The notes under the pieces were generated by a model that was given only the letters and a program-made list of their open reading frames with translations, was not told where the DNA came from and did no database searches. DNA of 64,000 nt from Paraburkholderia saeva (lineage in GTDB: Bacteria; Pseudomonadota; Gammaproteobacteria; Burkholderiales; Burkholderiaceae): contig NZ_CAJQZC010000006.1 of assembly GCF_907164555.1 (NCBI RefSeq), positions 248,001-312,000 of the forward strand. Reading direction: 5' to 3'. Each line of letters opens with the position of its first letter. Within the stretch, counting starts at the first letter, position 1. A program made the position numbers and the translations under genes. This document shows positions 45,213 through 54,475 of the stretch, in pieces.

Positions 45213-46295
45213 TCAGCGCGAGCGCGGATACGAGCCGAGAATCTTCAGGAAGGCAGCCTTCTTTTCGAGGTCCGCGAGCGCTTCCACGACGGTTGCGTCG
45301 TCGCGATGGCCTTCGAAGTCGATGTAGAAGTAGTACTCCCACGTGCCGACCCGTGCCGGTCGCGACTCGAAACGCGTCATCGATACGCCGTGCCGCGCGA
45401 GCGGTTCCAGCAGTTTCACGAGCGCACCCGGCTCGTTCTTGACCGACAGGATCAGCGAGGTCTGGTCGTTGCCGCTGACACCCGCCGGTTCCTTGCCGAT
45501 CATCACGAAGCGCGTACGGTTGTGCGGATCGTCCTGAATCAGGGCGTAGGCGACCTGCAGGCCGTAATGCGTCGCCGCGCGATCGCCGGCGATGGCCGCG
45601 ATCGTCGGGTCTTCCGCGGCCATGCGCGCGGCCTCGGCGTTACTCGCCACCGCCTGACGTTCGAGATGCGGCGCGTTGGCCGTGAGCCAGCGCTGGCATT
45701 GCGCGAGCGCCTGCGCATGCGCGCAGACGCGCGTCACGCCGGTCAGGCCGCCATTGAGCGACAGCAGGTTGTGATGAATCGGCAACGCAAGCTCGCCCCC
45801 AATCACCAGTTGCGTCTGCAACAGCAGATCGAGCGTGCGCGACACGGCGCCTTCCGTCGAATTCTCGACCGGCACGACGCCGAACTCGGCCGCGCCGGCT
45901 TCGACCGCACGAAACACTTCGTCGATCGACGGACACGGCAGCCCTTCGATCGATTGCCCGAAGTACTCGTGCATCGCCTGTTCGCTATACGTGCCGACCG
46001 GGCCGAGATACGCGGCGCGGATGGTTTTTTCGAGCGCGCGGCTCGCGGCCATGATCTCGCGCCAGATCGCGCTGATGTGATCGTCGGCGAGCGGCCCGTC
46101 GCTCATGCCCTGCAGGCGCGCGATAACCTGCTGCTCCCGCTCCGGACGAAACACCGGCGCGTTGAAATGCTTCTTCACCTCGCCCACTTCGAGCGCAACC
46201 GCAGCCCGCTGGTTGAGGAGGGAAATCAGTTGCGCGTCGATCGCGTCGATGCGGTCGCGCAACGGTTTGAGTCTTGAATTAAGTTCGTCGTCCAT
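45213..46295 (-). CDS. pheA: Chorismate mutase / prephenate dehydratase (P-protein)
   Basis: PheA (360 residues) makes phenylpyruvate from chorismate. Residues 1-90 are an AroQ chorismate mutase (LKPLRDRIDAIDAQLISLLN and VFRPEREQQVIARL). The dehydratase begins AYLGPVGTYSEQAMHEYFG and includes ENSTEGAVSRTLDLLL. Residues about 275-355 form an ACT domain (TSLILSVKNEPGALVKLLEP with the ESRP motif) for phenylalanine feedback. Confidence 0.97.
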   Translation of the reverse strand: MDDELNSRLKPLRDRIDAIDAQLISLLNQRAAVALEVGEVKKHFNAPVFRPEREQQVIARLQGMSDGPLADDHISAIWREIMAASRALEKTIRAAYLGPVGTYSEQAMHEYFGQSIEGLPCPSIDEVFRAVEAGAAEFGVVPVENSTEGAVSRTLDLLLQTQLVIGGELALPIHHNLLSLNGGLTGVTRVCAHAQALAQCQRWLTANAPHLERQAVASNAEAARMAAEDPTIAAIAGDRAATHYGLQVAYALIQDDPHNRTRFVMIGKEPAGVSGNDQTSLILSVKNEPGALVKLLEPLARHGVSMTRFESRPARVGTWEYYFYIDFEGHRDDATVVEALADLEKKAAFLKILGSYPRSR

Positions 46296-46345
46296 GCGTG
46301 AAAACGGCCCTGCCGGAGAATACGGAAAAGGATGCGCGCCAGGAA

Positions 46346-47428
46346 TCAGGCGCTGCGTTGTTCGAATTCCTTCATGTACTCGACGAGCGCCTTGACGCCT
46401 TCGAGCGGCACCGCGTTGTAAATCGACGCCCGCATGCCGCCGACGGACTTGTGGCCCTTCAGCTGCACCAGCCCGCGCGCTTTCGCGCCGGCCAGGAAAT
46501 CTTCGTTGCGCGCCTCGTCGGCGAGGAAAAACGGTACGTTCATCCGCGACCGGGCGTTGCGCTCGACCTTGTTCAGATAGAAGCGGCTTGCATCGATCGT
46601 GTCGTAAAGCAGCTTCGACTTTTCGAGATTGCGCGCTTCCATGGCCGCAAGGCCGCCCTGCTTCTTCAGCCACTTGAACACGAGCCCGGCGATGTAGATC
46701 GCGTACGTGGGCGGCGTGTTGTACATCGAATTGTTTTCGGCGACGGTCTTCCATTCGAACGCCGACGGACAGATAGCGAGCGCGCGATCGAGCATGTCCT
46801 CGCGCACGATCACCACCGTGACGCCGGCCATACCGATGTTCTTCTGCGCGCCGCCGAACAGCACGCCGTACTTCGCGATGTCCATCGGGCGCGACAGGAT
46901 GTGCGACGACGCATCCGCCACCAGCGGAATATCGCCGAGATCCGGAATCTCGAAAGTTTCGACGCCGTGGATCGTCTCGTTCGTGCACAGATGCACATAA
47001 GCCGGATCGTCCGACAGCTTCCATTCCGCCACCGAAGGCGCCCGTGTGAAACCGTCTGCCGTCTGGCCCGACGCGGCGATGTGAGCGGCGCCGTACTTCT
47101 GCGCTTCCTTCAACGATTTCTGCGACCACGAACCGGTGATGACGAAATCGATGTCCTTGCGTGCGCCGAGCATGTTCATCGGCACGATCGCGTTTTCGCC
47201 GAGACCGCCGCCCTGCAGAAACAGGATGCGATGACTGGCCGGCACGGCGAGCAGTTCGCGCAGATCCGTGAGCGCCTCTTCATGGATCGACATGAATTCT
47301 TTCCCGCGATGACTCATTTCCATCACGCTCATGCCGCTGCCGTTCCAGTCGAGCATTTCAGCCGCCGCCTGGCGCAGGACTTCTTCGGGCATGGCCGCCG
47401 GTCCGGCGGAGAAATTAAAGACGCGCAT
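46346..47428 (-). CDS. serC: Phosphoserine aminotransferase
   Basis: SerC (360 residues) converts phosphohydroxypyruvate to phosphoserine and also acts in pyridoxal synthesis. The start is MRVFNFSAGPAAMPEEVLRQ. LFLQGGGLGENAIVPMNML is the phosphate loop, LFGGAQKNIGMAGVTVVIVR holds the PLP lysine, and KSVGGMRASIYNAVPLEGV is the C-terminal signature. It lies 50 bp upstream of pheA. Confidence 0.97.
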   Translation of the reverse strand: MRVFNFSAGPAAMPEEVLRQAAAEMLDWNGSGMSVMEMSHRGKEFMSIHEEALTDLRELLAVPASHRILFLQGGGLGENAIVPMNMLGARKDIDFVITGSWSQKSLKEAQKYGAAHIAASGQTADGFTRAPSVAEWKLSDDPAYVHLCTNETIHGVETFEIPDLGDIPLVADASSHILSRPMDIAKYGVLFGGAQKNIGMAGVTVVIVREDMLDRALAICPSAFEWKTVAENNSMYNTPPTYAIYIAGLVFKWLKKQGGLAAMEARNLEKSKLLYDTIDASRFYLNKVERNARSRMNVPFFLADEARNEDFLAGAKARGLVQLKGHKSVGGMRASIYNAVPLEGVKALVEYMKEFEQRSA

Positions 47429-47478
47429 CTTGAAAACCCCGGAAGCAGGCGCGTCGCAGAAACTGCGGGATTGCGCGC

Positions 47479-47522
47479 CTGAAAAGAAAATGGCCGTCTG
47501 CGCGTGCGCGCAAACGGCCATT
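47479..47522 (-). terminator. Terminator of the DUF2059 gene
   Basis: AATGGCCGT (47489-47497) pairs with ACGGCCATT (47514-47522), with an inner TGCGCG/CGCGCA stem. The minus strand continues TTTTCTTTTC. It lies between the DUF2059 gene and serC on the same strand. Confidence 0.8.
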
Positions 47523-47617
47523 ATCGCACTGACACTGGCAACCCGCCAAACCCGGACGCCCTCAGGGCGCCCCTGTATGACCGGTTGCGGCAGCGCCGGC
47601 TGAGCCTGTCGACCCGC

Positions 47618-48235
47618 TTACTTCGTGGCGGCGGCCGGCTTGACCGAAGCGACTTCCTTGTCAGCCTGGTCGCGCGTTGCCTTGATCGATTGCGGCATGT
47701 ACTTCTGCATCAGACCGTTCACGACGTCACGGCCCACCTGGTCTTGCACCTGGATGAACTTGCGGCCCGTCGGGCTCTTGTAGAACGCCGTCAGATCCTT
47801 GATTTCCTGCGTGCTGTAGTACTTCGCGTACGCGTCGTACTGAGCCTGCATCGCGTCCTGGCGGAACGAGTCCGTTGCGAATACCTGACCTGCCGAGTCA
47901 ACCAGCTTCGGCACCGTGTTCTTTTGCAGCGTCGGGACGGAAGCCTGCTTCTGCTTGTCCGTCAGCGACTTGTTTTCCGACAGGGCGTCCGACAGGATCG
48001 CCGGAACCAGTTGCTTGGCCTGCATTTGCGCGCTGTTACCGATTGCGCCGACGAGCTTCTGCGCGTCGATCGCGTCCAGCAGATCCTTGATCGCAGCCTG
48101 CTTGGCCGGATCAACCGGTGCGGCGGCAGTTGCTGCTGCGGCCGGAGCGGCCTGCTGGGTTTGAAGTGCTTGCGCCATCGCGAGAGTCGGAACGAAAGCG
48201 GCCAGCAACATCAACTGTTTGAATCGTTTTTGCAT
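47618..48235 (-). CDS. DUF2059 secreted protein
   Basis: This encodes 205 residues from the second of two adjacent ATGs, which has the better distance from AGGGAG. A signal peptide ends LAMAQ near residue 22. The DUF2059 core is helical: SFRQDAMQAQYDAYAKYYST and IKDLTAFYKSPTGRKFIQVQ. The function is unknown; the domain is common in periplasmic proteins. It sits between gyrA and serC. Confidence 0.85.
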   Translation of the reverse strand: MQKRFKQLMLLAAFVPTLAMAQALQTQQAAPAAAATAAAPVDPAKQAAIKDLLDAIDAQKLVGAIGNSAQMQAKQLVPAILSDALSENKSLTDKQKQASVPTLQKNTVPKLVDSAGQVFATDSFRQDAMQAQYDAYAKYYSTQEIKDLTAFYKSPTGRKFIQVQDQVGRDVVNGLMQKYMPQSIKATRDQADKEVASVKPAAATK

Positions 48236-48363
48236 CATTACTCCCTAAGAGAAATAGATCGAACTACCTGCCGCCCGAACCGCGCCGCAACCTCACAGGT
48301 CGGCGCAGATTCGTGCAGCTTGTTCATCCGTTACGTACACATTACCCACGAGGTCAGCGCAGA

Positions 48364-51000
48364 TCAGGCTGCGCCGCCCTCATCACCGTTCGTATCGACA
48401 TCGGCGGGACCGTCGGCGTCGCCTTCGAGTTCGACATCTGCTTCCGCCTCGGCAACCTGCTGGAGACCTGAAAGCTTCGTGCCCTCATCAAGGCTGATGA
48501 GTGTAACACCTTGCGTTGCGCGTCCCATCTCACGGATTTCCGACACGCGCGTACGAATCAGCACGCCCGTGTTGGTGATCAGCATGATCTGCGCTTCAGG
48601 ATCGACGAGCGTTGCGGCGACGACCTTGCCGTTACGCTCCGAGGTCTGGATCGCGATCATGCCCTTGGTGCCGCGGCCATGACGCGTGTACTCGGTAATC
48701 GGCGTGCGCTTGCCGAAGCCGTTCTCGGTTGCGGTCAGGACAGACTGCTGCTCGTCGCCGGCAACGAGGAGCGCGATAACCTGCTGCCCGTCGTCCAGCT
48801 GCATGCCGCGCACGCCGCGCGCCTCGCGACCCATCGGACGCACGTCGTTTTCGTCGAAACGCACCGCCTTGCCGGAATCCGAGAACAGCATCACATCGTG
48901 CTGACCATCGGTGATCGCGGCGCCGATCAGGTAATCACCGTCGTCAAGACCGACCGCGATAATACCCTTGCGCAGCGGACGGCTGAACGCTTCCAGCGGG
49001 GTCTTCTTGACCGTGCCGAGCGCCGTCGCCATGAAGATGAAGCGGTCGGCCGAGAATTCCTTGACCGGCAGCACCACCGTGATCTTCTCGCCGTCCTGCA
49101 GCGGGAACATGTTGACGATCGGACGGCCGCGCGAATTCCGCGAGCCCTGCGGCACCTCATACACCTTCACCCAGTACACGCGGCCGCGGTTCGAGAAGCA
49201 CAGGATGTGATCGTGCGTGTTCGCAATGAACAGCGTGTCGATCCAGTCGTCTTCCTTCATCGACGTCGCCTGTTTGCCGCGACCTCCGCGCTTCTGGGCA
49301 CGATATTCGGACAACGGCTGCGATTTCACGTAACCCGCATGCGACATGGTGACGACCATGTCCTGCGGCGTGATCAGGTCTTCGGTGTTCAGCTCGGTCG
49401 CGTTCAACTCGATGCGCGAGCGGCGCGCATCGCCAAATTCGGCGCGGATCGACGTCAGTTCGTCGACGATGATCGCAGTAATGCGCTCCGGCCGCGCGAG
49501 GATGTCCAGCAGATCGGCGATCTGGGCCATCACTTCGCGGTACTCGCCAATGATCTTGTCCTGCTCGAGACCCGTCAGGCGTTGCAGACGCATCTGCAGG
49601 ATTTCCTGCGCCTGCACGTCCGACAGACGGTACAGGCCATCCGTCTGCATGCCGAACGCCGGATTCAGGCCGTCCGGACGATAGGCCTCACGGCCACCCG
49701 CGGACGCGTTCTCGGTTTCGGCGCGCGACAGCATTTCACGCACGAGCGACGAATCCCACGGACGCGCCATCAATTCCTGCTTCGCGATCGGCGGCGTCGG
49801 CGCGGCCTTGATGATCGCGATGAAGTCGTCGATGTTCGCGAGCGCGACTGCCAGGCCTTCCAGCACGTGGCCGCGTTCACGGGCCTTGCGCAGTTCATAT
49901 ACAGTGCGCCGCGTCAGCACTTCCCGCCGATGCGACAGGAAGCACGTCAGCATTTCCTTCAGGTTCAGGAGCTTCGGCTGGCCGTCGACGAGCGCGACCA
50001 TGTTCATGCCGAACGTGTCCTGCAGCTGCGTCGCCTTGTACAGATTGTTGAGGATCACCTCAGGCACTTCGCCGCGCTTCAGCTCGATCACGACGCGCAT
50101 GCCGCTCTTGTCGGATTCGTCACGGATGTCGGAAATGCCTTCCAGCTTTTTCTCGTTCACGAGCTCGGCGATGCGCTCCAGCAGCGAACGCTTGTTCACC
50201 TGATACGGCAACTCGTCGACGATGATCGCCATGCGCTGGCCGCGATCGATTTCCTCGAAGTGGGTCGTGGCGCGCATCACGACGCGGCCACGGCCGGTGC
50301 GATAGCCGTCACGCACACCCGCGACGCCGTAGATGATGCCGGCGGTCGGGAAATCCGGCGCGGGGACGATCTCGATCAGCTCGTCGATCGTGGCTTCCGG
50401 ATTTTTCAGCAGATGATGACAGGCGTCGACAACCTCGTTCAGGTTGTGCGGCGGAATGTTCGTAGCCATCCCGACCGCGATACCGGACGAGCCATTGATC
50501 AGAAGATTGGGGATGCGCGCCGGCAGAATGGCCGGCTCGTTTTCGCTGCCGTCGTAGTTCGGCTGGAAGTCGACCGTTTCCTTGTCGATGTCTGCGAGCA
50601 GCTCGTGGCCGATCTTCGCCATGCGGATTTCGGTGTACCGCATCGCCGCGGCGTTGTCGCCGTCGACCGAACCGAAGTTACCCTGCCCATCGACGAGCAT
50701 GTATCGTAGCGAGAAGTCCTGCGCCATCCGGACGATGGTGTCGTAGACAGCCGTGTCGCCGTGCGGGTGATATTTACCGATCACATCGCCGACAATACGC
50801 GCTGACTTCTTGTAGGCCCGGTTCCAGTCGTTGTTGAGTTCGTGCATCGCGTACAGCACGCGCCGGTGCACCGGCTTCAGGCCATCGCGGACATCGGGGA
50901 GCGCACGCCCCACGATTACGCTCATCGCGTAATCGAGATACGAACGGCGCATTTCCTCCTCTAGGGAGATTGGCAGAGTCTCTTTAGCGAATTGATCCAT
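48364..51000 (-). CDS. gyrA: DNA gyrase subunit A
   Basis: GyrA (878 residues) is the breakage-reunion subunit. The catalytic Tyr is Tyr122 (AAMRYTEIRMAKIG). The quinolone-resistance region reads HPHGDTAVYDTIVRMAQD, with Thr83 and Asp87 as in wild type. The GyrA box QKRGGRGK is present, followed by six pinwheel repeats and an acidic tail (ELEGDADGPADVDTNGD). It starts a long minus-strand run, divergent from ompA. Confidence 0.98.
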   Translation of the reverse strand: MDQFAKETLPISLEEEMRRSYLDYAMSVIVGRALPDVRDGLKPVHRRVLYAMHELNNDWNRAYKKSARIVGDVIGKYHPHGDTAVYDTIVRMAQDFSLRYMLVDGQGNFGSVDGDNAAAMRYTEIRMAKIGHELLADIDKETVDFQPNYDGSENEPAILPARIPNLLINGSSGIAVGMATNIPPHNLNEVVDACHHLLKNPEATIDELIEIVPAPDFPTAGIIYGVAGVRDGYRTGRGRVVMRATTHFEEIDRGQRMAIIVDELPYQVNKRSLLERIAELVNEKKLEGISDIRDESDKSGMRVVIELKRGEVPEVILNNLYKATQLQDTFGMNMVALVDGQPKLLNLKEMLTCFLSHRREVLTRRTVYELRKARERGHVLEGLAVALANIDDFIAIIKAAPTPPIAKQELMARPWDSSLVREMLSRAETENASAGGREAYRPDGLNPAFGMQTDGLYRLSDVQAQEILQMRLQRLTGLEQDKIIGEYREVMAQIADLLDILARPERITAIIVDELTSIRAEFGDARRSRIELNATELNTEDLITPQDMVVTMSHAGYVKSQPLSEYRAQKRGGRGKQATSMKEDDWIDTLFIANTHDHILCFSNRGRVYWVKVYEVPQGSRNSRGRPIVNMFPLQDGEKITVVLPVKEFSADRFIFMATALGTVKKTPLEAFSRPLRKGIIAVGLDDGDYLIGAAITDGQHDVMLFSDSGKAVRFDENDVRPMGREARGVRGMQLDDGQQVIALLVAGDEQQSVLTATENGFGKRTPITEYTRHGRGTKGMIAIQTSERNGKVVAATLVDPEAQIMLITNTGVLIRTRVSEIREMGRATQGVTLISLDEGTKLSGLQQVAEAEADVELEGDADGPADVDTNGDEGGAA

Positions 51001-51491
51001 TATCCGTGTCTTTTACATGCAAGGACGGCCACCTGAAACCCAGGATGAGCCGGCTTCGCGTAGACGCTGCAGACGCAACGCATCACGCGATTCTAACATG
51101 CCCGGCATCCGTGCCCGCCGGGGGTACGTATACCTATTAGGGAGAGGACCGGGAACGGCTCCTGCGTGCCGGATGAGCGGCCCGCCCCGCGGTAGAATTT
51201 TCCTGATACGGGCATGTACCGGAACAAAACGGACGTGCGCCAAAGCTGGACAGTTCCTTTGTTGCGCATGCACCACAATTGGTTGGGGGCAAGAAACAGG
51301 GGAGGATTTTTTTATCGTCGGAAGGGAACGATATGGCAAAATGCCAACGCACAAAGAGTTAGACACTGCTCGAAGTCTACACAGCACGTCTTTTGTTCCG
51401 CACCAATGTTATACTTCGAGCAATGTATGACTTGTCTTCGTCAACAAGCTCGCAGTAAACCTGCGGTAATCTCAATTTCGAGAGGAGAAAT
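51001..51491. other. Intergenic region between gyrA and the ompA-like gene
   Basis: These 491 bp lie between divergent genes and must hold both promoters. I see a TATACT -10 candidate for ompA at 51410-51415 without a good -35, and a 10-bp inverted repeat around it. An A/T-rich patch lies at 51303-51350. No protein-coding stretch in it is convincing. Confidence 0.6.
51367..51422. promoter_or_regulatory. Inverted repeat bracketing the ompA promoter
   Basis: TGCTCGAAGT (51367-51376) and ACTTCGAGCA (51413-51422) are exact reverse complements separated by 36 bp. The right arm overlaps the TATACT -10 candidate. This may be an operator pair. Confidence 0.45.
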
Positions 51492-52139
51492 ATGAATAAA
51501 CTTTCAAAGCTCGCGTTCATTGCAGCTACCGCAGTAATGGCTGCATCCGCCTCGGCACAGTCGGTGCCGGCGTCGCGACAAGCCACGAACGACAACTGGG
51601 TGAACGGCACCGGCGAATACGTGTGGATGAACGGCACGAACGAGCTTTGCTGGCGCGATGCGTTCTGGACGCCGGCAACGGCTAACGCGAAGTGCGATGG
51701 CGCCCTGGTAGCCCAGGCTCCGACCCCGCCGGCCCCGGCGCCTGTCGCCCCGGCTATCACGAGCCAAAAGATCACCTATCAAGCTGATGCCCTGTTCGAC
51801 TTCGACAAGGCTGTCCTGAAGCCGGCTGGCAAGGAAAAGCTTGACGACCTCGCATCGAAGATCCAGGGTCTGAACCTGGAAGTCGTGGTCGCAACGGGTT
51901 ACACGGACCGTATCGGTTCGGACAAGTACAACGACCGTCTGTCGCTGCGTCGTGCACAAGCTGTCAAGGCATACCTGGTCAGCAAGGGCATCGAAGCCAA
52001 CCGTATCTACACGGAAGGCAAGGGCAAGCGCAACCCGGTCACGACCGGCTGCAACCAGAAGAACCACAAGCAACTCATCGCCTGCCTCGCACCGGATCGC
52101 CGCGTGGAAGTCGAAGTTGTCGGTACTTCGAAGCAGTAA
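51492..52139 (+). CDS. ompA: OmpA family outer-membrane protein
   Basis: This encodes 215 residues after a GAGAGGAG site. A signal peptide ends ASASAQS near residue 23. A short region unique to this group (WVNGTGEYVWMNGTNELCWR) and a Pro/Ala linker follow, then the OmpA-like peptidoglycan-binding domain (YQADALFDFDKAVLKPAGKE, TGYTDRIGSDKYNDRLSLRR and APDRRVEVEV). There is no N-terminal eight-stranded barrel, so it is a short OmpA-domain protein tethering to the wall. A terminator follows. Confidence 0.9.
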   Translation: MNKLSKLAFIAATAVMAASASAQSVPASRQATNDNWVNGTGEYVWMNGTNELCWRDAFWTPATANAKCDGALVAQAPTPPAPAPVAPAITSQKITYQADALFDFDKAVLKPAGKEKLDDLASKIQGLNLEVVVATGYTDRIGSDKYNDRLSLRRAQAVKAYLVSKGIEANRIYTEGKGKRNPVTTGCNQKNHKQLIACLAPDRRVEVEVVGTSKQ

Positions 52140-52162
52140 AGTTACAGAGTTACCGCAGTATC

Positions 52163-52192
52163 AAAGCCCCGCTTCGGCGGGGCTTTTTTTAT
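52163..52192 (+). terminator. Terminator of the ompA-like gene
   Basis: AAAGCCCCGC (52163-52172), loop TTCG and GCGGGGCTTT, followed by T-runs. Confidence 0.95.
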
Positions 52193-52366
52193 TCCAGACG
52201 CCGATTATCAGAGCCGTGCTAACACGTAAAGCGCATAAGCCGTCTGGTTCGCGACTCTGACGTGCTGCAATTGCGCGGCATTTTGCCGCCATGTTCGACG
52301 GCCTATATACTCAGGGTTTATCCTCGCCTGCCCGCTCACCCGCTTTCATCAAGGCCCAAATCCGAC

Positions 52367-53065
52367 ATGACCAATGCCGATCCCCACGAGTTGCAGAAAT
52401 TCAGCGATCTCGCCCATCGCTGGTGGGACCCGAACGCCGAATTCAAACCGTTGCATGAACTGAATCCGGTCCGGCTCAAATGGATCGATTCACATGTATC
52501 GCTGGCCGGGAAACGCGTGCTGGATATCGGTTGTGGTGGCGGCATCCTGTCGGAATCGATGGCAGGAATGGGGGCTCACGTCAAAGGCATCGACCTCTCG
52601 CGTGAAGCGCTGGGGGTCGCGGATCTTCACAGCCTTGAAAGTGGTGTAACCGTAGATTACGAAGAAATCGCCGCAGAGGCGCTCGCTGCCCGCGAACCCG
52701 GTACCTATGACATCGTGACCTGCATGGAAATGCTCGAACACGTACCCGAACCGGCTGCGATCGTGGCCGCGTGTGCGACGCTCGTCAAGCCGGGCGGCTG
52801 GGTGTTTTTCTCGACGCTCAACCGCAACGTGAAGTCGTATCTCTTTGCCGTGATCGGCGCCGAATATATTGCGCGGATGCTCCCGAAGGGCACGCACGAC
52901 TACGCGCGGTTCATCCGTCCGTCGGAACTCGCGGGCTTCGTGCGCGCCGCGAGCCTCGTCAGCGACGACATCAAGGGCATTGTGTACAACCCGCTCACCA
53001 AGCACTTCGCGCTTGCCGACGACACGAGCGTGAACTACATGCTCGCCAGCCGCCGCCCCGCCTGA
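52367..53065 (+). CDS. ubiG: Ubiquinone biosynthesis O-methyltransferase
   Basis: UbiG (232 residues) catalyses both O-methylations of ubiquinone synthesis. The N-terminus FSDLAHRWWDPNAEFKPLHE is the UbiG hallmark. The SAM motif is VLDIGCGGGILSESMAGMGA, and YDIVTCMEMLEHVPEPAAIV and GTHDYARFIRPSELAGFVRA follow. It lies 28 bp upstream of gph. Confidence 0.96.
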   Translation: MTNADPHELQKFSDLAHRWWDPNAEFKPLHELNPVRLKWIDSHVSLAGKRVLDIGCGGGILSESMAGMGAHVKGIDLSREALGVADLHSLESGVTVDYEEIAAEALAAREPGTYDIVTCMEMLEHVPEPAAIVAACATLVKPGGWVFFSTLNRNVKSYLFAVIGAEYIARMLPKGTHDYARFIRPSELAGFVRAASLVSDDIKGIVYNPLTKHFALADDTSVNYMLASRRPA

Positions 53066-53093
53066 CCGACCCGAAACCTGCGAACACACTTTC

Positions 53094-53807
53094 ATGAGCG
53101 ACCCCACGCCCCTGCCCCAACGTGAAGATGACGAAGCAGCAACCGGCCTGTGCCAGGCCGTCCTGTTCGACCTCGACGGCACGCTGGCCGACACCGCCCC
53201 CGACCTCGCCGCCGCCGTCAACAAGATGCGCCACGAGCGCGGGCTCGAGATGGTGCCGCTCGACGATCTGCGCCCGCTCGCGTCGGCGGGTGCGCGCGGC
53301 CTGATTGGCGGCGCCTTCGGCATTGGTCCTGACGACCATGAATTCGCTTCGATGCGCGAGGAGTTTCTCGCGAACTACGAAGCCGACCTGTGCATTGAGA
53401 CGACCCTCTTCCAGGGCATCGACGCCGTGCTCGACGAACTGGATGCACGCGGCATCCGCTGGGGCATCGTGACCAACAAGGTGGCGCGTCTGACCGACCC
53501 GCTGGTCGCGCAACTGGGTCTCGAAGAGCGCGCGGTCTGCGTCGTGAGCGGCGACACGACGCCTCACTCGAAGCCCCACCCCGCGCCGCTCCTGCACGCG
53601 GCGCAGGAAATGGCGATCCCGCCCGAGCGCATCATCTACGTCGGCGACGATCTGCGCGACGTGCAGGCAGGGTTTGCCGCCGGTATGGTGACGGTCGCCG
53701 CCGCGTACGGCTATTGCGGCAACGACCTGCCGCCCGCGAAATGGCACGCGAAGCATGTCGTGCAGTCGACGGCTGAATTGCAGCGCCTGTTGCGCGACAT
53801 CACCTGA
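53094..53807 (+). CDS. gph: Phosphoglycolate phosphatase
   Basis: This 237-residue HAD hydrolase has nucleophile motif FDLDGTLADTAPDLAAAVNK, motif II in GIVTNKVARLTDPLV, and the motif IV acid pair in YVGDDLRDVQAGFAAGM. It dephosphorylates 2-phosphoglycolate, a product of DNA 3'-end repair. The ubiG-gph order is conserved in Burkholderiales. Confidence 0.92.
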   Translation: MSDPTPLPQREDDEAATGLCQAVLFDLDGTLADTAPDLAAAVNKMRHERGLEMVPLDDLRPLASAGARGLIGGAFGIGPDDHEFASMREEFLANYEADLCIETTLFQGIDAVLDELDARGIRWGIVTNKVARLTDPLVAQLGLEERAVCVVSGDTTPHSKPHPAPLLHAAQEMAIPPERIIYVGDDLRDVQAGFAAGMVTVAAAYGYCGNDLPPAKWHAKHVVQSTAELQRLLRDIT

Positions 53808-53985
53808 TGTCGAACAAGTCGTTGTGGCCGCAGACAGGACCGCGGTTCGAATCGGCCGTGGCAAATCCCGCAAAGGCGCGCAGGCACGAGGCGCGGTTTC
53901 GGCCTCGGCTCCAGACAAACCGTGACGCGGAAGTCGCTGTAATGTAAGATGTTCGTTGGTCCGCGCACGTGGGCCATCCGACCGT

Positions 53986-54355
53986 GGGGGCGACCTGGTT
54001 TCGACAGGGGTTGCGAAGCGGCCAGGGCATACCGAGGCCCCGTAACCTCGTAAATCAGCGGGAAAAACGTAACTGCAAACGACGAAACGTTCGCACTGGC
54101 AGCCTAAGGGCCGCCGTCCTCTGCCTGGCTCACTGACGGGTTAGAGTCGCAAGACCGGTAGCAATACCGACAGAGGTCATATACGTCAGTTAAGCCTTGT
54201 CGGCGTCACGACGCCAAGGTCGAAAACCCAGTGAATCGCTGTACCGAAGCGTGTTCGTCCGCGTCGGTCCGGTTAAATCAAAAGATAGAACTAAGTATGT
54301 AGAACTGGTCGTAGAGTGCTTCTGGACGCGGGTTCGATTCCCGCCGCCTCCACCA
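53986..54355 (+). ncRNA. ssrA: Transfer-messenger RNA
   Basis: The 5' end GGGGGCGACCTGGTTTCGAC and the 3' end GGTTCGATTCCCGCCGCCTC then CACCA give a seven-base-pair acceptor stem with an encoded CCA. The resume codon is GCA at 54075; the tag reads ANDETFALAA followed by TAA at 54105-54107. tmRNA with SmpB rescues stalled ribosomes and tags the nascent peptide for proteolysis. The length of 370 nt is usual for one-piece tmRNA. Confidence 0.97.
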
Positions 54356-54390
54356 CAAAACACCCCGTAGCAAGCAGCAACAGATCAATA

Positions 54391-54428
54391 AAAAGCCCCA
54401 CCCAGCTCACGCTGCGTGGGGCTTTTTA
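54391..54428. terminator. Terminator after ssrA (and after the TolC-type gene)
   Basis: AAAAGCCCCA pairs with TGGGGCTTTT, with further inner pairing, and has A/T tracts on both sides. It lies between convergent ssrA and the TolC-type gene. Confidence 0.88.
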
Positions 54429-54475
54429 TTGCGCGCGCGCCCAAACTCGATACGTCATTGAGAAGGCGCTCAGCA

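Noticed and set aside
46296..47129. Upstream in-frame extension of pheA
   Set aside because: Chorismate mutase begins at MDDELNSRLK; the extension is the antiphase of serC.
48511..50709. Plus-strand open frame of 732 codons opposite gyrA
   Set aside because: It is a shadow of a conserved gene in a GC-rich genome.
50720..50780. Quinolone-resistance substitution in gyrA
   Set aside because: Residues 83 and 87 are Thr and Asp, the expected wild-type forms in this family.
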